From: Pyxicephalus adspersus
Lineage: Eukaryota; Chordata; Amphibia; Anura; Pyxicephalidae
Direction: 5' to 3'
Length of the DNA stretch: 64,000 bases
Assembly (NCBI RefSeq): GCF_032062135.1
Contig: NC_092869.1
Coordinates: forward strand, 46,151,841 to 46,215,840
The translations under genes were made by a program, and so were the position numbers. Positions 21,959-34,500 of this stretch are shown in pieces. Under the pieces are notes generated by a model. It saw nothing but the letters and a program-made list of their open reading frames with translations, made no database searches and was not told the origin of the DNA. How positions within the stretch are numbered: position 1 is the stretch's first letter; every line of letters starts with the position of its first letter.

Positions 21959-22389
21959 TAAAGGTGCGTACACACTTCCAATTTTTATCGTTCCAATCGA
22001 ACGACGAACGATCGATTGGGCAAAAAATCGTTCGTAAAAAAGTAACCAACGACGCCGACGAACAAGGAAAGTCGCTGGAAACGAACGACCGGACCGGCGG
22101 ATCGGATTGGACGACGATCGTTGAACATCGTTCGTGTGTACGGTCGTTCGTTGATCGTCCATGTTCAGAGCATGCGTGATGAACGAACGTCCGTTCACTT
22201 TCCTGTCGTGCACATAGTTCCTCTATCGCTCAAACGATCGTATCTATTGTGTGTACAATATCTACGAACGATCGTGTCGTTAACTCTATGTACAGGATCG
22301 GTGCTATACGATCGTTCGTGTATATCGTGCAGGAACGTTCGTCGTTCGTTTTCCGACGATAATAATTGGAAGTGTGTACGTAGCTTTAG
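21959..22389. mobile_element. ~430-bp fold-back element rich in ACGA/TCGT
   Basis: The ends are inverted repeats: taaaggtgcgtacacacttc plus caatttttatcgtt at the left, and at the right (reverse complement) taaagctacgtacacacttc plus caattattatcgtc. The interior is packed with acgatcgttcg, cgttcgtcgttcg and related CpG-rich words. The termini resemble the MITE family at 7690 and 18617. Confidence 0.82.
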
Positions 22390-24431
22390 CCTTAGCACAG
22401 CTAAAAGCTGAAATAGCTAAATATGTGAAATGGAGCCTTGAGCACCACCTACTGGGCATATAGAGGACTGCAAAATAGTCACATTTATTATTACTCAGCC
22501 AAGAAGTATTCAGGGCTCCTTTAGGAATATCAGCTCTGTCCACTTCGGGTAATTGGGGCTTCTCCCAACTGCCCTATCAGGGATTTGTTTATTCTGTGTC
22601 ACCCCCATACTCAAAGATCGGGGTTGTGATGATCCTGGAGAGAGCCAATGGCGATCTCTGGAAATTCCAAATTTCTGGCTTTTTGATCCTCTGGCTTCAA
22701 TGCTGAATCCACGACCAAGAACAACTTCTGGGACTGCGCTGATCTCCAAATTTGTTCAGAAATGATCAGCCGGCATTTTCAGAAGGGGGTCACTGAATGC
22801 ACATTGTATAAAATATAAGTATATTGTATGAAGTCCAACACTGGGCCGAGCAGTGCCAGGATCAAAGGGGTGAGTGCAGGCCCTCAACGACCAATCAGAA
22901 TGCATCTCCCAGGTCTGGCCTTTGATGGCATTTACTCTTATTGCTGCGGGTGGCGCTCTTCTCCTGGCACTGGGTAGGCAATTTGGCAGATGTGGGGCAC
23001 TAGGACCCAAAGGGTTTAATTGCATGTTGTGACTCCATGAATACATTTTTCCTTAAATAAGATTTTTATTTTGTGAATTTATTACAAAGTTTCTTTCTTG
23101 GAAATCCTGACACCAAGTTTACTTTCTATTACAGGGTGACAACACCAAACTTCTCTATTGCAATTAGCAGCAGCGTTGTCAGCCTAACGTGCACTTCTTC
23201 ATTTGTCCAGCAGACTGCCTGCAGATCTGTAATATAAGTAAATGAAACCTTTACACAGTGGATTGGTGTTGTCACCATGCAAAAGGAAGTGCTCTGACTG
23301 GCAGGATCTCCAGGTATAATGCTTTGCAATACATTTATAGAAATGTTTTTAATAAATCTGCATGCAGCGAGATGTGATGCCACCAAAACACAGATTTTAT
23401 AAGAAGCTCTGAGTCAGTCTGCAGATGGCCGGTTACATCACAGCACCACCGCAACGATTGCACAATTTCCGCCTTGTCTACCGCAGATCAGATTGGCCAA
23501 TTTACCTCCAGGGACATTTGGCTGCTATAAACCCAAAGGGGCCACCAAAGAAAACCTGGAAATATAAATGTGGACTGAAGTCAGCAGGCCATCCCAGCTC
23601 AGGATTCTATATAACTATCTATAGCCAATTCAGCAGGTTTTTCATTGTGCCTCTGAGCAGGACTGAGACCTCTTGTCACATGACTCAATATTGGGTAAAA
23701 GGGGGCAGAGATAGGAAGGGTTGGGGGATTGGGGCCTTCAATGAGATTTCTGAAGATGTATGAGCATGCAACAGGAAAATGCATGGGCATTGTGTCATGT
23801 GACCTGAGATCACCAATGAGGAGCAGCCAAAGGGATCCCATAGATCATTATTTGTAACAAAATGCAACAAACAATGCAAATTGTAGCAAATGATCCCCAA
23901 GATGTCAGAGAAATCCATTGTAACAAATGTCACATCTATGATGGATGTATCAGCTGCAGGTATAAAAAGCGGAACTGCACAAAAGCAGAAACTCTGCAGA
24001 TTAATGCTCAAATAAAAATATTACCCCCTCCCCCGCTTTATAAAATTTGCCGCTATTAATATTCATCGCATTTCACAATCATAAGAGGAAGCAAAACTAA
24101 CATTAAATTTAACTCTAATTTATATAATTTCTAGTAATTGGATAGAACAATGGCAGCCAACCCTCTTATTATGGGCGGTGGGGCTTTAAGAGGGGCCCCT
24201 GACACCACCAAAGGGCCACACATGATGTTCAGTGTATGGAATGATACAGAGACGTTCAGAGACTGCAGACATCTACAGAAAACTACAAATACCACCGGTA
24301 ACCCTGCACTGTTGGGAAACACAACACACATCCCATGCAAAAAAGATCTATCTAGCTATCCTAATGCAACCTAACTAAATCTATGTAGTAACGTTGTAAT
24401 GCACCACATTCACACTCCTAGATTGCAGAAT

Positions 24432-24866
24432 CGCATGCATTACCATTTATGTCCCATGTGTCGCATGCATTACCAAATATGTCCCATGTGTTTCATGCAT
24501 TCCCATATATGTCCTATGTGTCGCATGCATTACCATATATGTCACATATGTCGCATGCATTACCATATTTGTCCCATGTGTCACCATATATCGCATTCAT
24601 TACTATATATGTCCCATATGTTGCATGCATTATCATATATGTCCTATGTGTCGCATGCATTACCATATATGTCCCATATGTCGCATGCTTTACCATATAT
24701 GTCCCATGTGTTGCATGCATTACCATATATCGCATGCATTACCATATATCTCCCATGTGTCGCATGCATTACCATATATGTCCCATGTGTCGCATGCATT
24801 ACCATATATGTCCCATATGTCGCATGCATTACCATACATGTCCCATGTGTCGCATGCATTACCATG
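24432..24866 (+). repeat. 30-bp minisatellite, ~14 copies
   Basis: The unit is about cgcatgcattaccatatatg plus tcccatatgt. Period 30 keeps several frames open on both strands (Met/His/Cys-rich translations such as RMHYHICPMC). Some copies are shortened (24585-24600 and near 24730). No evidence that it is coding. Confidence 0.93.
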
Positions 24867-25199
24867 TTGTGGTGCCATTTTTTTGCAATGCAATGCACCT
24901 ACCTTGCAGCAAGTCCCAATGCATGGGAGCCACACTGAATTAAAATAAAGGGCGATTTTTTAAAAGACTTCTTTAATTCACCACTAAGATGTAAATTAGT
25001 TCATATTATATATATCTCATCAAATATTTTTGGGAATCCCTTTGACCGCACATTTTGTATTTATTATTTTATCACCTTCGCTACCATATAAACTTTGCAT
25101 TGCTAGAGAAAGATTGCGATGCATGTGGGCAATTTATTTTGGTTACGATACATAAATGCTAGAAGTGTTAAGTTTTTGGTTTCACAAGGGGGGGGGGGG

Positions 25200-25548
25200 C
25201 AGTGACACATCAGAGGAAAGTCAGTGACTCAGTGAGCAGGGGTCACCTCCTCCTCCTCCTCCTGCTGCTCCTCCTGCAGCTGCTGGGCAGTGAAATAGTT
25301 AAGGGGCTTCCCCTGCCTCCTGCAGCTGTACAACCACAAATGGCTTCAAATAACCTGAGCAGCTAGCACTACCTCTTCCTGAATCCCCCCCATCACACTC
25401 AGCACAGGAAGTTCTGTAGAAGAAGTGAGTATTGCAGCTCTTCTCAGCAGCCACCTCCCAGGCTTCCCCACCATGGCTGGGGGCCCTCGTCTGCTGCAGG
25501 TCAGGGGCCACGAATGCGCCCACCATTGAGGTTGGAGCCACCGTAGCC
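25200..25548 (+). promoter_or_regulatory. Probable RIN3 5' UTR / promoter-proximal region
   Basis: GC-richer sequence with CTC/CTG trinucleotide runs (25245-25280) lies immediately before the predicted RIN3 start codon. It contains one upstream ATG with a short frame (from 25472, about 18 codons, ending before the main ATG). The transcription start cannot be placed from sequence alone, and no TATA box stands out. Confidence 0.4.
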
Positions 25549-25574
25549 ATGGAGGACTCTCACCAGGATTCTGG
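25549..25574 (+). CDS. RIN3: RIN3 predicted first coding exon
   Basis: ATG in a good context (gccATGg) encodes MEDSHQDS and ends in GG before donor gtaaga. The two leftover bases join the first base of exon 34040 to give Gly and keep the frame into STDGGVPEV. Human RIN3 also has a separate short N-terminal exon, but its sequence is not conserved here, so this is a phase-supported inference. Confidence 0.55.
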
Positions 25575-28500
25575 GTAAGAACCAAATTTTTACAAAAGTT
25601 TTCCCAGCAGATGTTGGAGGGGCAGCGAAGTGGTGCAAAGTTTTTTTAACCCTTTCACGACTCCACCCTAATTTGTCATTTCTCAGGCGTTGGGTGGGGT
25701 GGTGAGTTTCAAACCACGCATTTCTCACAGCTGGATCTGCGGTTAACTGTTTAATGCCACTGGGGACGAATGCGGTGTACAGTTTTCATAGCAATCACTT
25801 TTTTGTCACCGTGGGAAAGGCACGTCACAAATTGGTGACTTTTTGCAAGATGTCAGCGAACGCAATATTTTAAGTAGATTACAATAAATTGCACCAAAGT
25901 CTTTCTTACATTGATATTTGCGATCGAATATTTAGCAGAATGCAGAAAATTGATCAGGCAAAGTGTTTTTGTTTTCTCGGTTCTCCGCCGCATTCAATCG
26001 GAAACACTTTTTGCATGCAGATCGATATTTCGATGGTGGTGTAATTTAGTGAATGTTTGTCATTAGTTGCAAAAATTGCGACTGAGTCCCGAATGATCAT
26101 TGTGTAAAATGCAGCCCGTTGTCTTCTGGGAAAGTTGCATTTTGGCAATAAAGGCGCCGCCATTAAATCTACAGGCAGAGGAAACACAAAAGACGATTTG
26201 ATAAAATAATAAAATGAATTTCTTAGTAACAAATTCCCCTCCATGAGCGAGCGATGAATCCGGGGCGTTGCTCTGCTGCAAGGATTGCTATGAATCGGAT
26301 ATTCTGCAGGTGATTGATTTGGTGATTGGTTCTGTCCATGGGGAGATTCTGACATTCGGTGTCGGGGTTTTATTTTATATTTGTACAGAAATTTGTTCTG
26401 GTTGCTGTTTGAAGCCAGCAATGCCAATGGGACAGAGAGGTGCCAACGGAGCCCGGCATGGGGCACTGCTATGGCGTGGGGCAGAGTTCTCACTTTATTG
26501 GTGGAAATGTCATACAATAGAGGAAACTTTAATTCAAGACGAGGTTCAACTCCTATTGGTTGACCTATTGCTGGCTCCCAAGGCACTACAATCCTCACCA
26601 TCCCACGAGCTGCCAGCCCTCACCTACAACTTCCACCACCCCTTCAACTTCTGTCCTAAAGGTACTACAACCCCCATTGCATGTCCATTCCTCATCCCAC
26701 AGAAAATTACACCTAATGCTCTTCTAAATGTTCTAGATATTAAAACCTGCAAGGTACTACAACTCCCACCATCCGTTTAGCTGCTGCTTTACGAGATACT
26801 ACAATTCCCATGGCATCCTGCAGGGTAGTTAAGTTCTACTACAACTTCCAACAGGGTGCAACAACTCCCACACCTCTTCCATTACTGCCCCACAGGGTAC
26901 TACAACTCCCAATGACTCCTGGTTCCATCCTACAAAGTACCATAACTCCCAGCATGCATCCAAGTGTTACACTACAAGATACCAGGTTGTGTCCTGCAAA
27001 GCACTACAACTGCCACTGGCCTCCCGTTTGCAGTCAACAAGGTACTACAACCCCCTCCAGATGCGGCTAACAAGGTACTATAACTCCCACTGTCCTCTCT
27101 AGCTGCAGCCAGCAAAGTACTACAACTCTCAGCAGCCAGTATGCTATGACTTGAGGCCCCCATCACTGAGACAGATCCAAATTCCTTTTCGCAGAGCGGA
27201 AACCCACAAAATGAAGTTGTACGACTAAAGCTGTTGAGGTCGGCGTTATCCGAGACGTCCATAATAACTGCGGTGCTGCCGCTTACCTAAGGAGCCACTC
27301 TGTTTATGCAGCCAATGCGCTCCCGTAGGGCCCTGCGATGAGATAGAAATTGCTGGCGTACAGGGGCCCGAGGCCCGTAGAACCTGTATAGGCGTATTTA
27401 GCAGACAAGGCCCAGAGTTCACATTGTTGCCCAGAGAGCCAAAGGGGTGAAAGTAATGCACAAAACACACACCGCCATTCACCCACACAGACAGGAAGGC
27501 ACCAAGAATCATTTCCCGTGGGATTGCGGCATGCAGAGATTGACTGGTAGATTGCTAGCTCTGCTGCCAAAACTGACTGATCTCAGATTTTATAAATTAT
27601 TATTTCATATTGTTCTGAATTCCAGTAATCTTGCCCAGGCTGTAATATCATCAATCTGCTGCAGGCAGGAAAAAGCATTTCCCTTGTCCCCTCCCTTAAA
27701 GTGATCAGACTGCAACAATGTAACAATGCCGCAGGTTATAAGGTGAGAGTTGCAGCAGGGGCTGATCTGCGTCAGATATTTGTGAAATGCACAGCCCGGG
27801 ATTTTCATGCCCGCGTCATCTCTGTTCCTAGCCCAGGGGTGACTGAGGATGATGCCTGAATAATTGTAGCACCGTCCTTCCGGAGATCATGTGATCTCTG
27901 CGCAGGATAACAAATATTGGGCCGATACATTACTTATGGTGAAGCCTAAAATCTGATGACAGGTCCTCTTACAGTGCGGAATTCCCTTTGCTGCAGCCTG
28001 GCAATGAATTCTGATTGGTTGGCGCTCATTATATTGGGCGGTGGATGTGACGTGTGCGCCTTTTGTATGTTTTGTGTGTTTTGTGTGTTGACCTTTGAAC
28101 TCTCTGCTTTGTGTGTTTTGAACTTTGTGATATAGAAAAGCTCCTCTGCTGCACAGGAAGTCTGCGGATCTCACGGTGACACAAAACCGGTTTTCTTTTT
28201 AGCTCCAGGGGAAAAATTTGAATAAAATGCAGAGGAACAAGATGGCCGTGTTGTCAGGGGGGGCTTTAACCCATTCTCCAAATAATAGGGACCCCCCCTC
28301 CCCCCCCAGGGCATGGTAAATGGATCCAATGCTTCTTTTATTTGCTGTATTTCCTTGCAGCTGAAATTAATGCGCAGGACCTAAAAAAATGAAATGGGGT
28401 CATTGTGGGAGCATAAATGGGTGCTGCGTGATTTGTTTCTCTAACTCATAATAATGTATGTGTGCCTGCCTGTGTGTGCGCGCAGTGACGGCTGCATCAA

Positions 28501-31500
28501 CTGTCACCTTGCATGGGCATCAGCTGTCACCGCGCACACACAGGCAGGCATCAGCCGTCACTACATGCACACATAGTGTGTGTGTGTGTGTGCAGTGACG
28601 GCTGATCCCCGCCTGTGCGTAGTGACAGTTCATGCCCGCATTTGTTTGGAGCTCGCAGGATGATATCTATTGCATTCTGCCTGGCTCTTACGCTTGCAGC
28701 TGTTCAGCTTGTGTTCTGGCCGGGGAGAATTTCATAGGCAGCTGAAACTTTTCAAACCGGTTCCAGTACCAGAACCCTTTCCAGGTCCGCTGGAAGATTT
28801 GGGTATTGGATGACTTGTACAATGAGCTCATTAAATTAAATTCTGAATCCCCGAAGATGCATGTAATGCGCCGGGCGTTGTTCTCTGGACTTGGGGCCGA
28901 CTCCTGGGTCAGACGATTATTTTTGTATCTAGGATCATGTCATACAATTGATAGATTCCTCTGCTGGGGTGACGATGTGACAACTGCCTGACAATGTGTG
29001 GATATTTCTTCTCACTTCCTGTTGGGTCTCCAGAACAGGAAGTGAAGGGAGATCTCCCCAATGAGACACAGACAGACCTGACAGAGGTTGTAACCCTTCC
29101 CTGCTCTATCCACAAATAAATGTTTTTGCTAGAAACTCACTTTAGGCAATCTTTGTTTTTGCTGCAGTGGGGGTCCCAGAAGTGAATGTCTCACCCCCAC
29201 CGGTGCAGGAAGAGCAGAAGTCATAGTCAGGGAGTCGCACACTGAGGGTGATAAGTGTGGAATTCTCTTTCTGCAGAGGAGGAATGTTCACACTCGCACA
29301 CACCCTCTCCACCCTGACACATCCCAGCTTGCCCTGCTTCCTCACCCAAACCCGGAGCTTCCAGTTTATGGCGGACAGGAGCATTCGCAGGGGGAGAGGT
29401 GCGTCCGGCCGCATCCGCAAGTCATCTATCCGGGTCTACAAGAGGTAGCGTACCTGGCTGCATTGTGCCTGGCTGCATTGTGCCTGGCTGCATTGTGCCT
29501 GGCTGCATTGTCATTCCTGTGCCAACAGCTTATATCCTGCACATCTATTGTCAGAAACCTGCGATCATACTAATATATGATATAGGAAGCTGCAATACTC
29601 AGCACTGAGAGAAGAGACGCTTCTCCTTGAGGCTTATTCACATCACACATGATGCGTTGCTCTGTATTGTGAATGTGCGCTTTTAAAACAAATCCAACAT
29701 TCCTGTTTTTCCCTTGCATTTCTTATGCGCTGAGCTGATTGTAATGCGCAAGAATACAACCTGTCAGTGATCTCTCTGGCCACTTTTAGCTGGGCGCACC
29801 ACCCGGCACTTTTCAGCACCCACCCGGCTGTTTTTGGTGGTTACTGATGAGTTGGCTCACATTAAAGGGGCTTCCACCCGCCTACAGCTTCTTCCCACCC
29901 AGCCTAAAAACAATTCTGGGTTGAGCACTGCTGTCAGACTTTTTCTTGCAGCGCGCACCAATGCAGCACGTTGATGTAAGCTGGTGCCCTAGGACATAAG
30001 GTGAATAACCTGTTGTGGTGGTGGGAAACACTGCTGAGTGCAACCTTGCTTTGCCGTAGTGAATGAACCCTGAGGGTCTGAGTGTATAATTGCATTGTGG
30101 TAATGTGCATGTGATCGCATGTGTTGCCAACGTGCATGGTGGTGGCATCTCACACATTGGTGCCGTGCCACTCATTCAGAATAGCAGCCCATTGCACCCT
30201 CCCCAGTGCACCGCAATACAGAATATTATAATGCATTGGAGTGAATGCAGGATGAAAACAGCACAGGTCTTCAGACAGAAGAATGAATCTATCCAATGCA
30301 GTGCATAGTAACGCATGACATGACGTGTGACCGGGCCCTAAGCATTATAGAACAAGGGGAAGATTTGGGCTTTTTTCCAGCATACAGAGGAAGTTGGGGT
30401 TGTAATTGAAGATTCATAATCGTCGCATTTTTATTTGCAGCTGCGCTCTTCTATAATGCTCTAGATCAGCGATAGACATATGGCGGTACAATGCCGGGCG
30501 ACCTGCAGATACGAGGTGGTCTCTCACCCCAATATTTCCTCTAATTATGATTTACCATTTATTGCATCCTTGAAATGCGCCGTGCAGGTTTTCCAGGCAG
30601 TAAACTTTAGGAAGTGATCTCCCGCTGTGACGCATTACTGTGTACAGACATGGAGATCATAAAATCTGCAAAGAGAATAAATTATTCTGGGTGCGGTTCA
30701 GGAGATCAAATCATTTGCACAATATGTACAAGATTCAGGAACCGGAACCAAATGCTTTCACTCAGGGCTGTATTTTAGTCCTGGGTGAATCTTAGAAGTT
30801 GGGTGAAAATACTGATAAGCTGGCCTGTTAGGGGTTTAGACCCTTCCCTACACTAAATGTATCTTGATTGCTGATTTTTGTCCTATCTTGTTGCCCAGGT
30901 GTCCCCATTGGGTGATCCTCTTCTCTCCCTCTCCAGGTGACCCTAACCCTAAACTTCTGAATTATTCACAACAATGAAACTATTCACAGATTCTTAAGAG
31001 CTTTAAATTGGGCAGTTGCTGACCTCTCCAGGTGCATGTACTGCAACATATTTAATTCTTACAAAGTTTTTAGAGGTTTCTAACAGCTTAGAAACACCCA
31101 CTGGTTATTTACATTAGAAGGCAAGGTGACTGCAAAGGTTCTGCAGTTTTTAGTGAACTTGTCACAGTATTGCGTTATGATATTGTATCGGTGCATTGCA
31201 ACTCTTATTGAAGGCATCCCAAACGCTCCTTCCTAAGGCACTGCAGTATGGCTTTGTGTTAAGTTTCTGATTTGTGTTGTGTTGGGGATCCGATTCAAAC
31301 CTTAATGCGCATTAAAATGCATGCACTAATGCAGCACACTGGTGTGAATACACCCTGAAGCACTGTGTATTGCCAGTAACGTCCCTGTGTCATCCTTGCC
31401 GCATTCATCAGTGACATTTCCTGCAGTATAGTGCAAAGTGACCATTTCCTGGCTCTTGCAGCATCTTTTCCTGCCCAGGGTCCGGCACCTCTGCCCGCTT

Positions 31501-34500
31501 CTTGTTCTTGTGTCCCGTCCTATTCTATGCATTGGTGTCTGGGGGGGGGGGGGGGGACATAAGATGGAACTCGGGAATCCTACAGATGAACTATGAATGG
31601 ATTTCTCCCCGGTGCTCATAGACACGGAGATGACTGAGGTTATACCCGGCCATGTGATCTGGGTCGCTCTGTACTCCGTTCTTTGCACATCTGAGGTCTC
31701 CGGCTTCTTTGCAGCAAGATAAAAATAACTTTTGGTGAAGACCATGCGGTTTGCATCTTGCACTGAATTCGGGGTCAGCTCGCCGTCTTCCTGCTGTACA
31801 TTTCTGCAAAGGAAATCGTGTTTTTCCTGTCACCTTAAATGGTCGACTCTTCTATGATTCATTTTGTGAAGACGGCTTGGGCATCATACTGACCTGAATT
31901 GCAACTTCATTATTCGATCGGTCAGTTAGTAGGATTAGTAATGATTAATATCCCGGCAACATCTGAAGACATTTTTATCTGCAGCTTCTATAGGCCCTGG
32001 TGATCCTGCCATAAAGATCCTAATTTGGGCACTTCTTGCGGTGACAACATTCTGTCCATCTTCCAGTTGTACTCCGGCGTTGTCAGCTTGTCACATGGGC
32101 TGCCCATCACATGACATAATCCCTGCATGTAGACAGGAAGTGGTGAGGGAGATCAGGAACATTAAAATACCATTCTGACCCTGACCTAGAGTGAGTGCGG
32201 ACTAAGGACTTTCAGCAACTTTCTTCTATTCGTTCTATGGGGGGGCTGTATCCTCCTCCATAGGAAACAACAGCGGTCAGCTGATGGCTGTCCAATGGTG
32301 GCTTTAGCCTTCATATGTAACATACAGAAAGTGACAACATATAAAGCAAATGATGGTGAGGAGTCAGCGGTGAGGCCTTTGTGCTGCTTCTCTATAAAAC
32401 CACAAATGACCTTTTGTATTGTAGGGAGTTTCCATTGTCGGTGCTATGGTCATGTAGGTGGATTCCTCCCAGGTGCAGGGGGTGTGGCTTCACCTCTCCT
32501 GCCTGCCTATTGGTCAGGTTAATGATGACATCACAATGAAAGCTTTACAGAATATTGAATTGATTCCAAAAACATTTTATATCTGCAGCTTTCATTAAAA
32601 TAAAATGATCTGATGTTTCTCCTATTGGCCATTGATATATACCCTGGCTCCTGATTGGCTGTTTGCTGGTTACATTGTATCCATATGATTCAGCGCTGAT
32701 CTCACCGGTTATGGAATATTAATGGAATGTGGAATATTAATCCTGACGGGAATGTTGGGTCATGTGACGAGATGTTGGATGGTTTCCGTCACTGGCTGCC
32801 AACAATGAGCAAGTTGTTGATGTAAAGTTTGAAGTTGTTGATGGTAACAGGAAAGAGAGGAAGCAGAAAGATTGTCCCCGGGGGGTTCTGTGTGCTCCTG
32901 GCCTGTTCTGGGATATAGATCTGTGCTCCATGTCTGTGCCATCCTCTGTATTCTTATATATTATCTTTATACCGGTAGCATCCAGAAGAAGAAAAAATTA
33001 TGATTTGTAAAAGGTGAAATATTGCATGTTTCATAATTACCATTTGCGGTCAGCAGGTGGCGATAATGATTTGCTGCTATGTGGTGAATAGCTAAAAGCG
33101 CAGGATGCATATATATAAATAATATTATTAATCTATATATTGCGACACATGCGTGCACATGCTTGCTTGTACTCTCTTGCAAGTTCTCATGCCCTCCAAT
33201 GCTTTCTCCTTTGCTGTCTCTGTACACAAGTTTCACCTTTTTCTGCTAATGGTGTCCGCCACATTCACTCACTTTATAAAGTGAAGCCGCATTCCATGCA
33301 GAATATTTTCCTCTGTGATTTCCTTTATTTGGAGACTCCGCAGGAAAGAGACAAAACCGTCCATTGTGGCTGCAGGAAGAGGCGGAAGGATGCAGATAAG
33401 AGTGGCAGCCAGGGATCGGAGAACTTGGGGTCAATAAATTGGGGGGGGGGGTTGCTCTGCCGTCTGTATTCTCTGTATTGGCACAAAATGCATTTCAGGT
33501 GAATCTGTGTTCCTATGGGGCAGTCGCTGCATCTGAAATGTCCAATATTTATACATTTATGTATATTTATCTATTTGTTGTATCGCAGGGATTCATTTCT
33601 ATTGGTTGTTTTTATGCGATGTGATATTTTGGGAGCCAAGAACCCCCCCACCCCCTCCCCTCCTGCACCGGCGCATTACAGTCCTATAGACTTCTGCGGA
33701 GTTTGTCTTCTCAGCATGCAGCCCCATTGAAGTCCATGACACTCTAATGGCCAGGAGGGGGCAGCAAAGACCAATGTCAGATATGAAGAATCGGGGGGGT
33801 CTGTTTTGGGGGGAATTATTTTGATGTAAATTGTTAGGGGGGGTTATAATTTTCAGATCTTTCCGTAGATTTTCTGCCTTCCGGATTTCACTCGTTCCCT
33901 GGAATTGTTATTGAAGGGAATGTTCTGGCACAATCTCAGTTTCCTTCCTTTGATGGTGAATGTTTTCTCCAGAGATCTCCCCTGGGTGAATGTTTTGGAC
34001 ATGAAGTTTGATTTTTGTATTAATTCTCCGCTGTTTTAGCTCCACAGATGGCGGAGTCCCCGAGGTTCTGCTCTGCTCCAATCCGGTTCCGAATGGCCGG
34101 CTGCCGTCACCCGGTATCAGTATCCTGGACCGACTCATCAAAACCTGCCCGGTATGGCTGCAGCTGTGCATGAGCCCCGAGCATGCGGCGTCCGTACTCC
34201 GCCAGGAGGCACCCGGGGTAGGTGGACGGCCGGTTACCGGTATTATTCCAAAATATTCTGCACTGCTGCCAGCAACAACTGGATGGCCTAGGGGTATAAA
34301 AGTGGGAAGTAGGTTGGCGCCCCCTTCAGTTGCTGTTTGTATGTCAGGCAGTGCAATCAGCACCCATGCTGATTAACTGCTGCAAGACAAGCCACCTGGA
34401 AAGCCTACTGGTTATAGTTTGCCAGATCTCTAGAGAAATGTAATGAAGCCGGAGGAGCATGTGCACCGAACACACATGGGCACGCTCATGCATAGATAAT

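Larger units (their letters stand above)
17567..25200. other. SLC24A4-RIN3 intergenic region with dispersed repeats
   Basis: It holds the SLC24A4 3' UTR (extent unknown), MITE copies at 18617-18922, 19214-19434, 20153-20255 and 21959-22389, a SINE tail at 20680-20735, GTGACAAC repeats near 23133-23280 and a 30-bp minisatellite at 24432-24866. I see no gene I can support. The 60-codon frame at 17621-17803 is unrecognised and sits just after SLC24A4. Confidence 0.6.
25575..34039. other. RIN3 intron 1 (8.5 kb)
   Basis: Contents: an ACTACAACTCCCA motif cluster (26584-27140), a TTTGTGTG run (28061-28125), a strong hairpin (28463-28548), a 15-bp tandem repeat (29455-29511), and dispersed repeats at 29640-30340 and 31190-31360. 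GTGACAAC elements lie near 32040. No exon or RNA gene is supported; the frame at 28806-28991 is unrecognised. Confidence 0.6.

Noticed and set aside
24399..24943. Met/His/Cys-rich repeat proteins on both strands, looking metal-binding
   Set aside because: Product of a 30-bp repeat open in several frames; no homology or gene signals.
34008..34039. Alternative RIN3 start Met at 34008 reading straight into exon 34040
   Set aside because: It would translate the pyrimidine tract and acceptor of a good intron; the exon at 25549 fits the phase better. Kept only as a possible alternative first exon.
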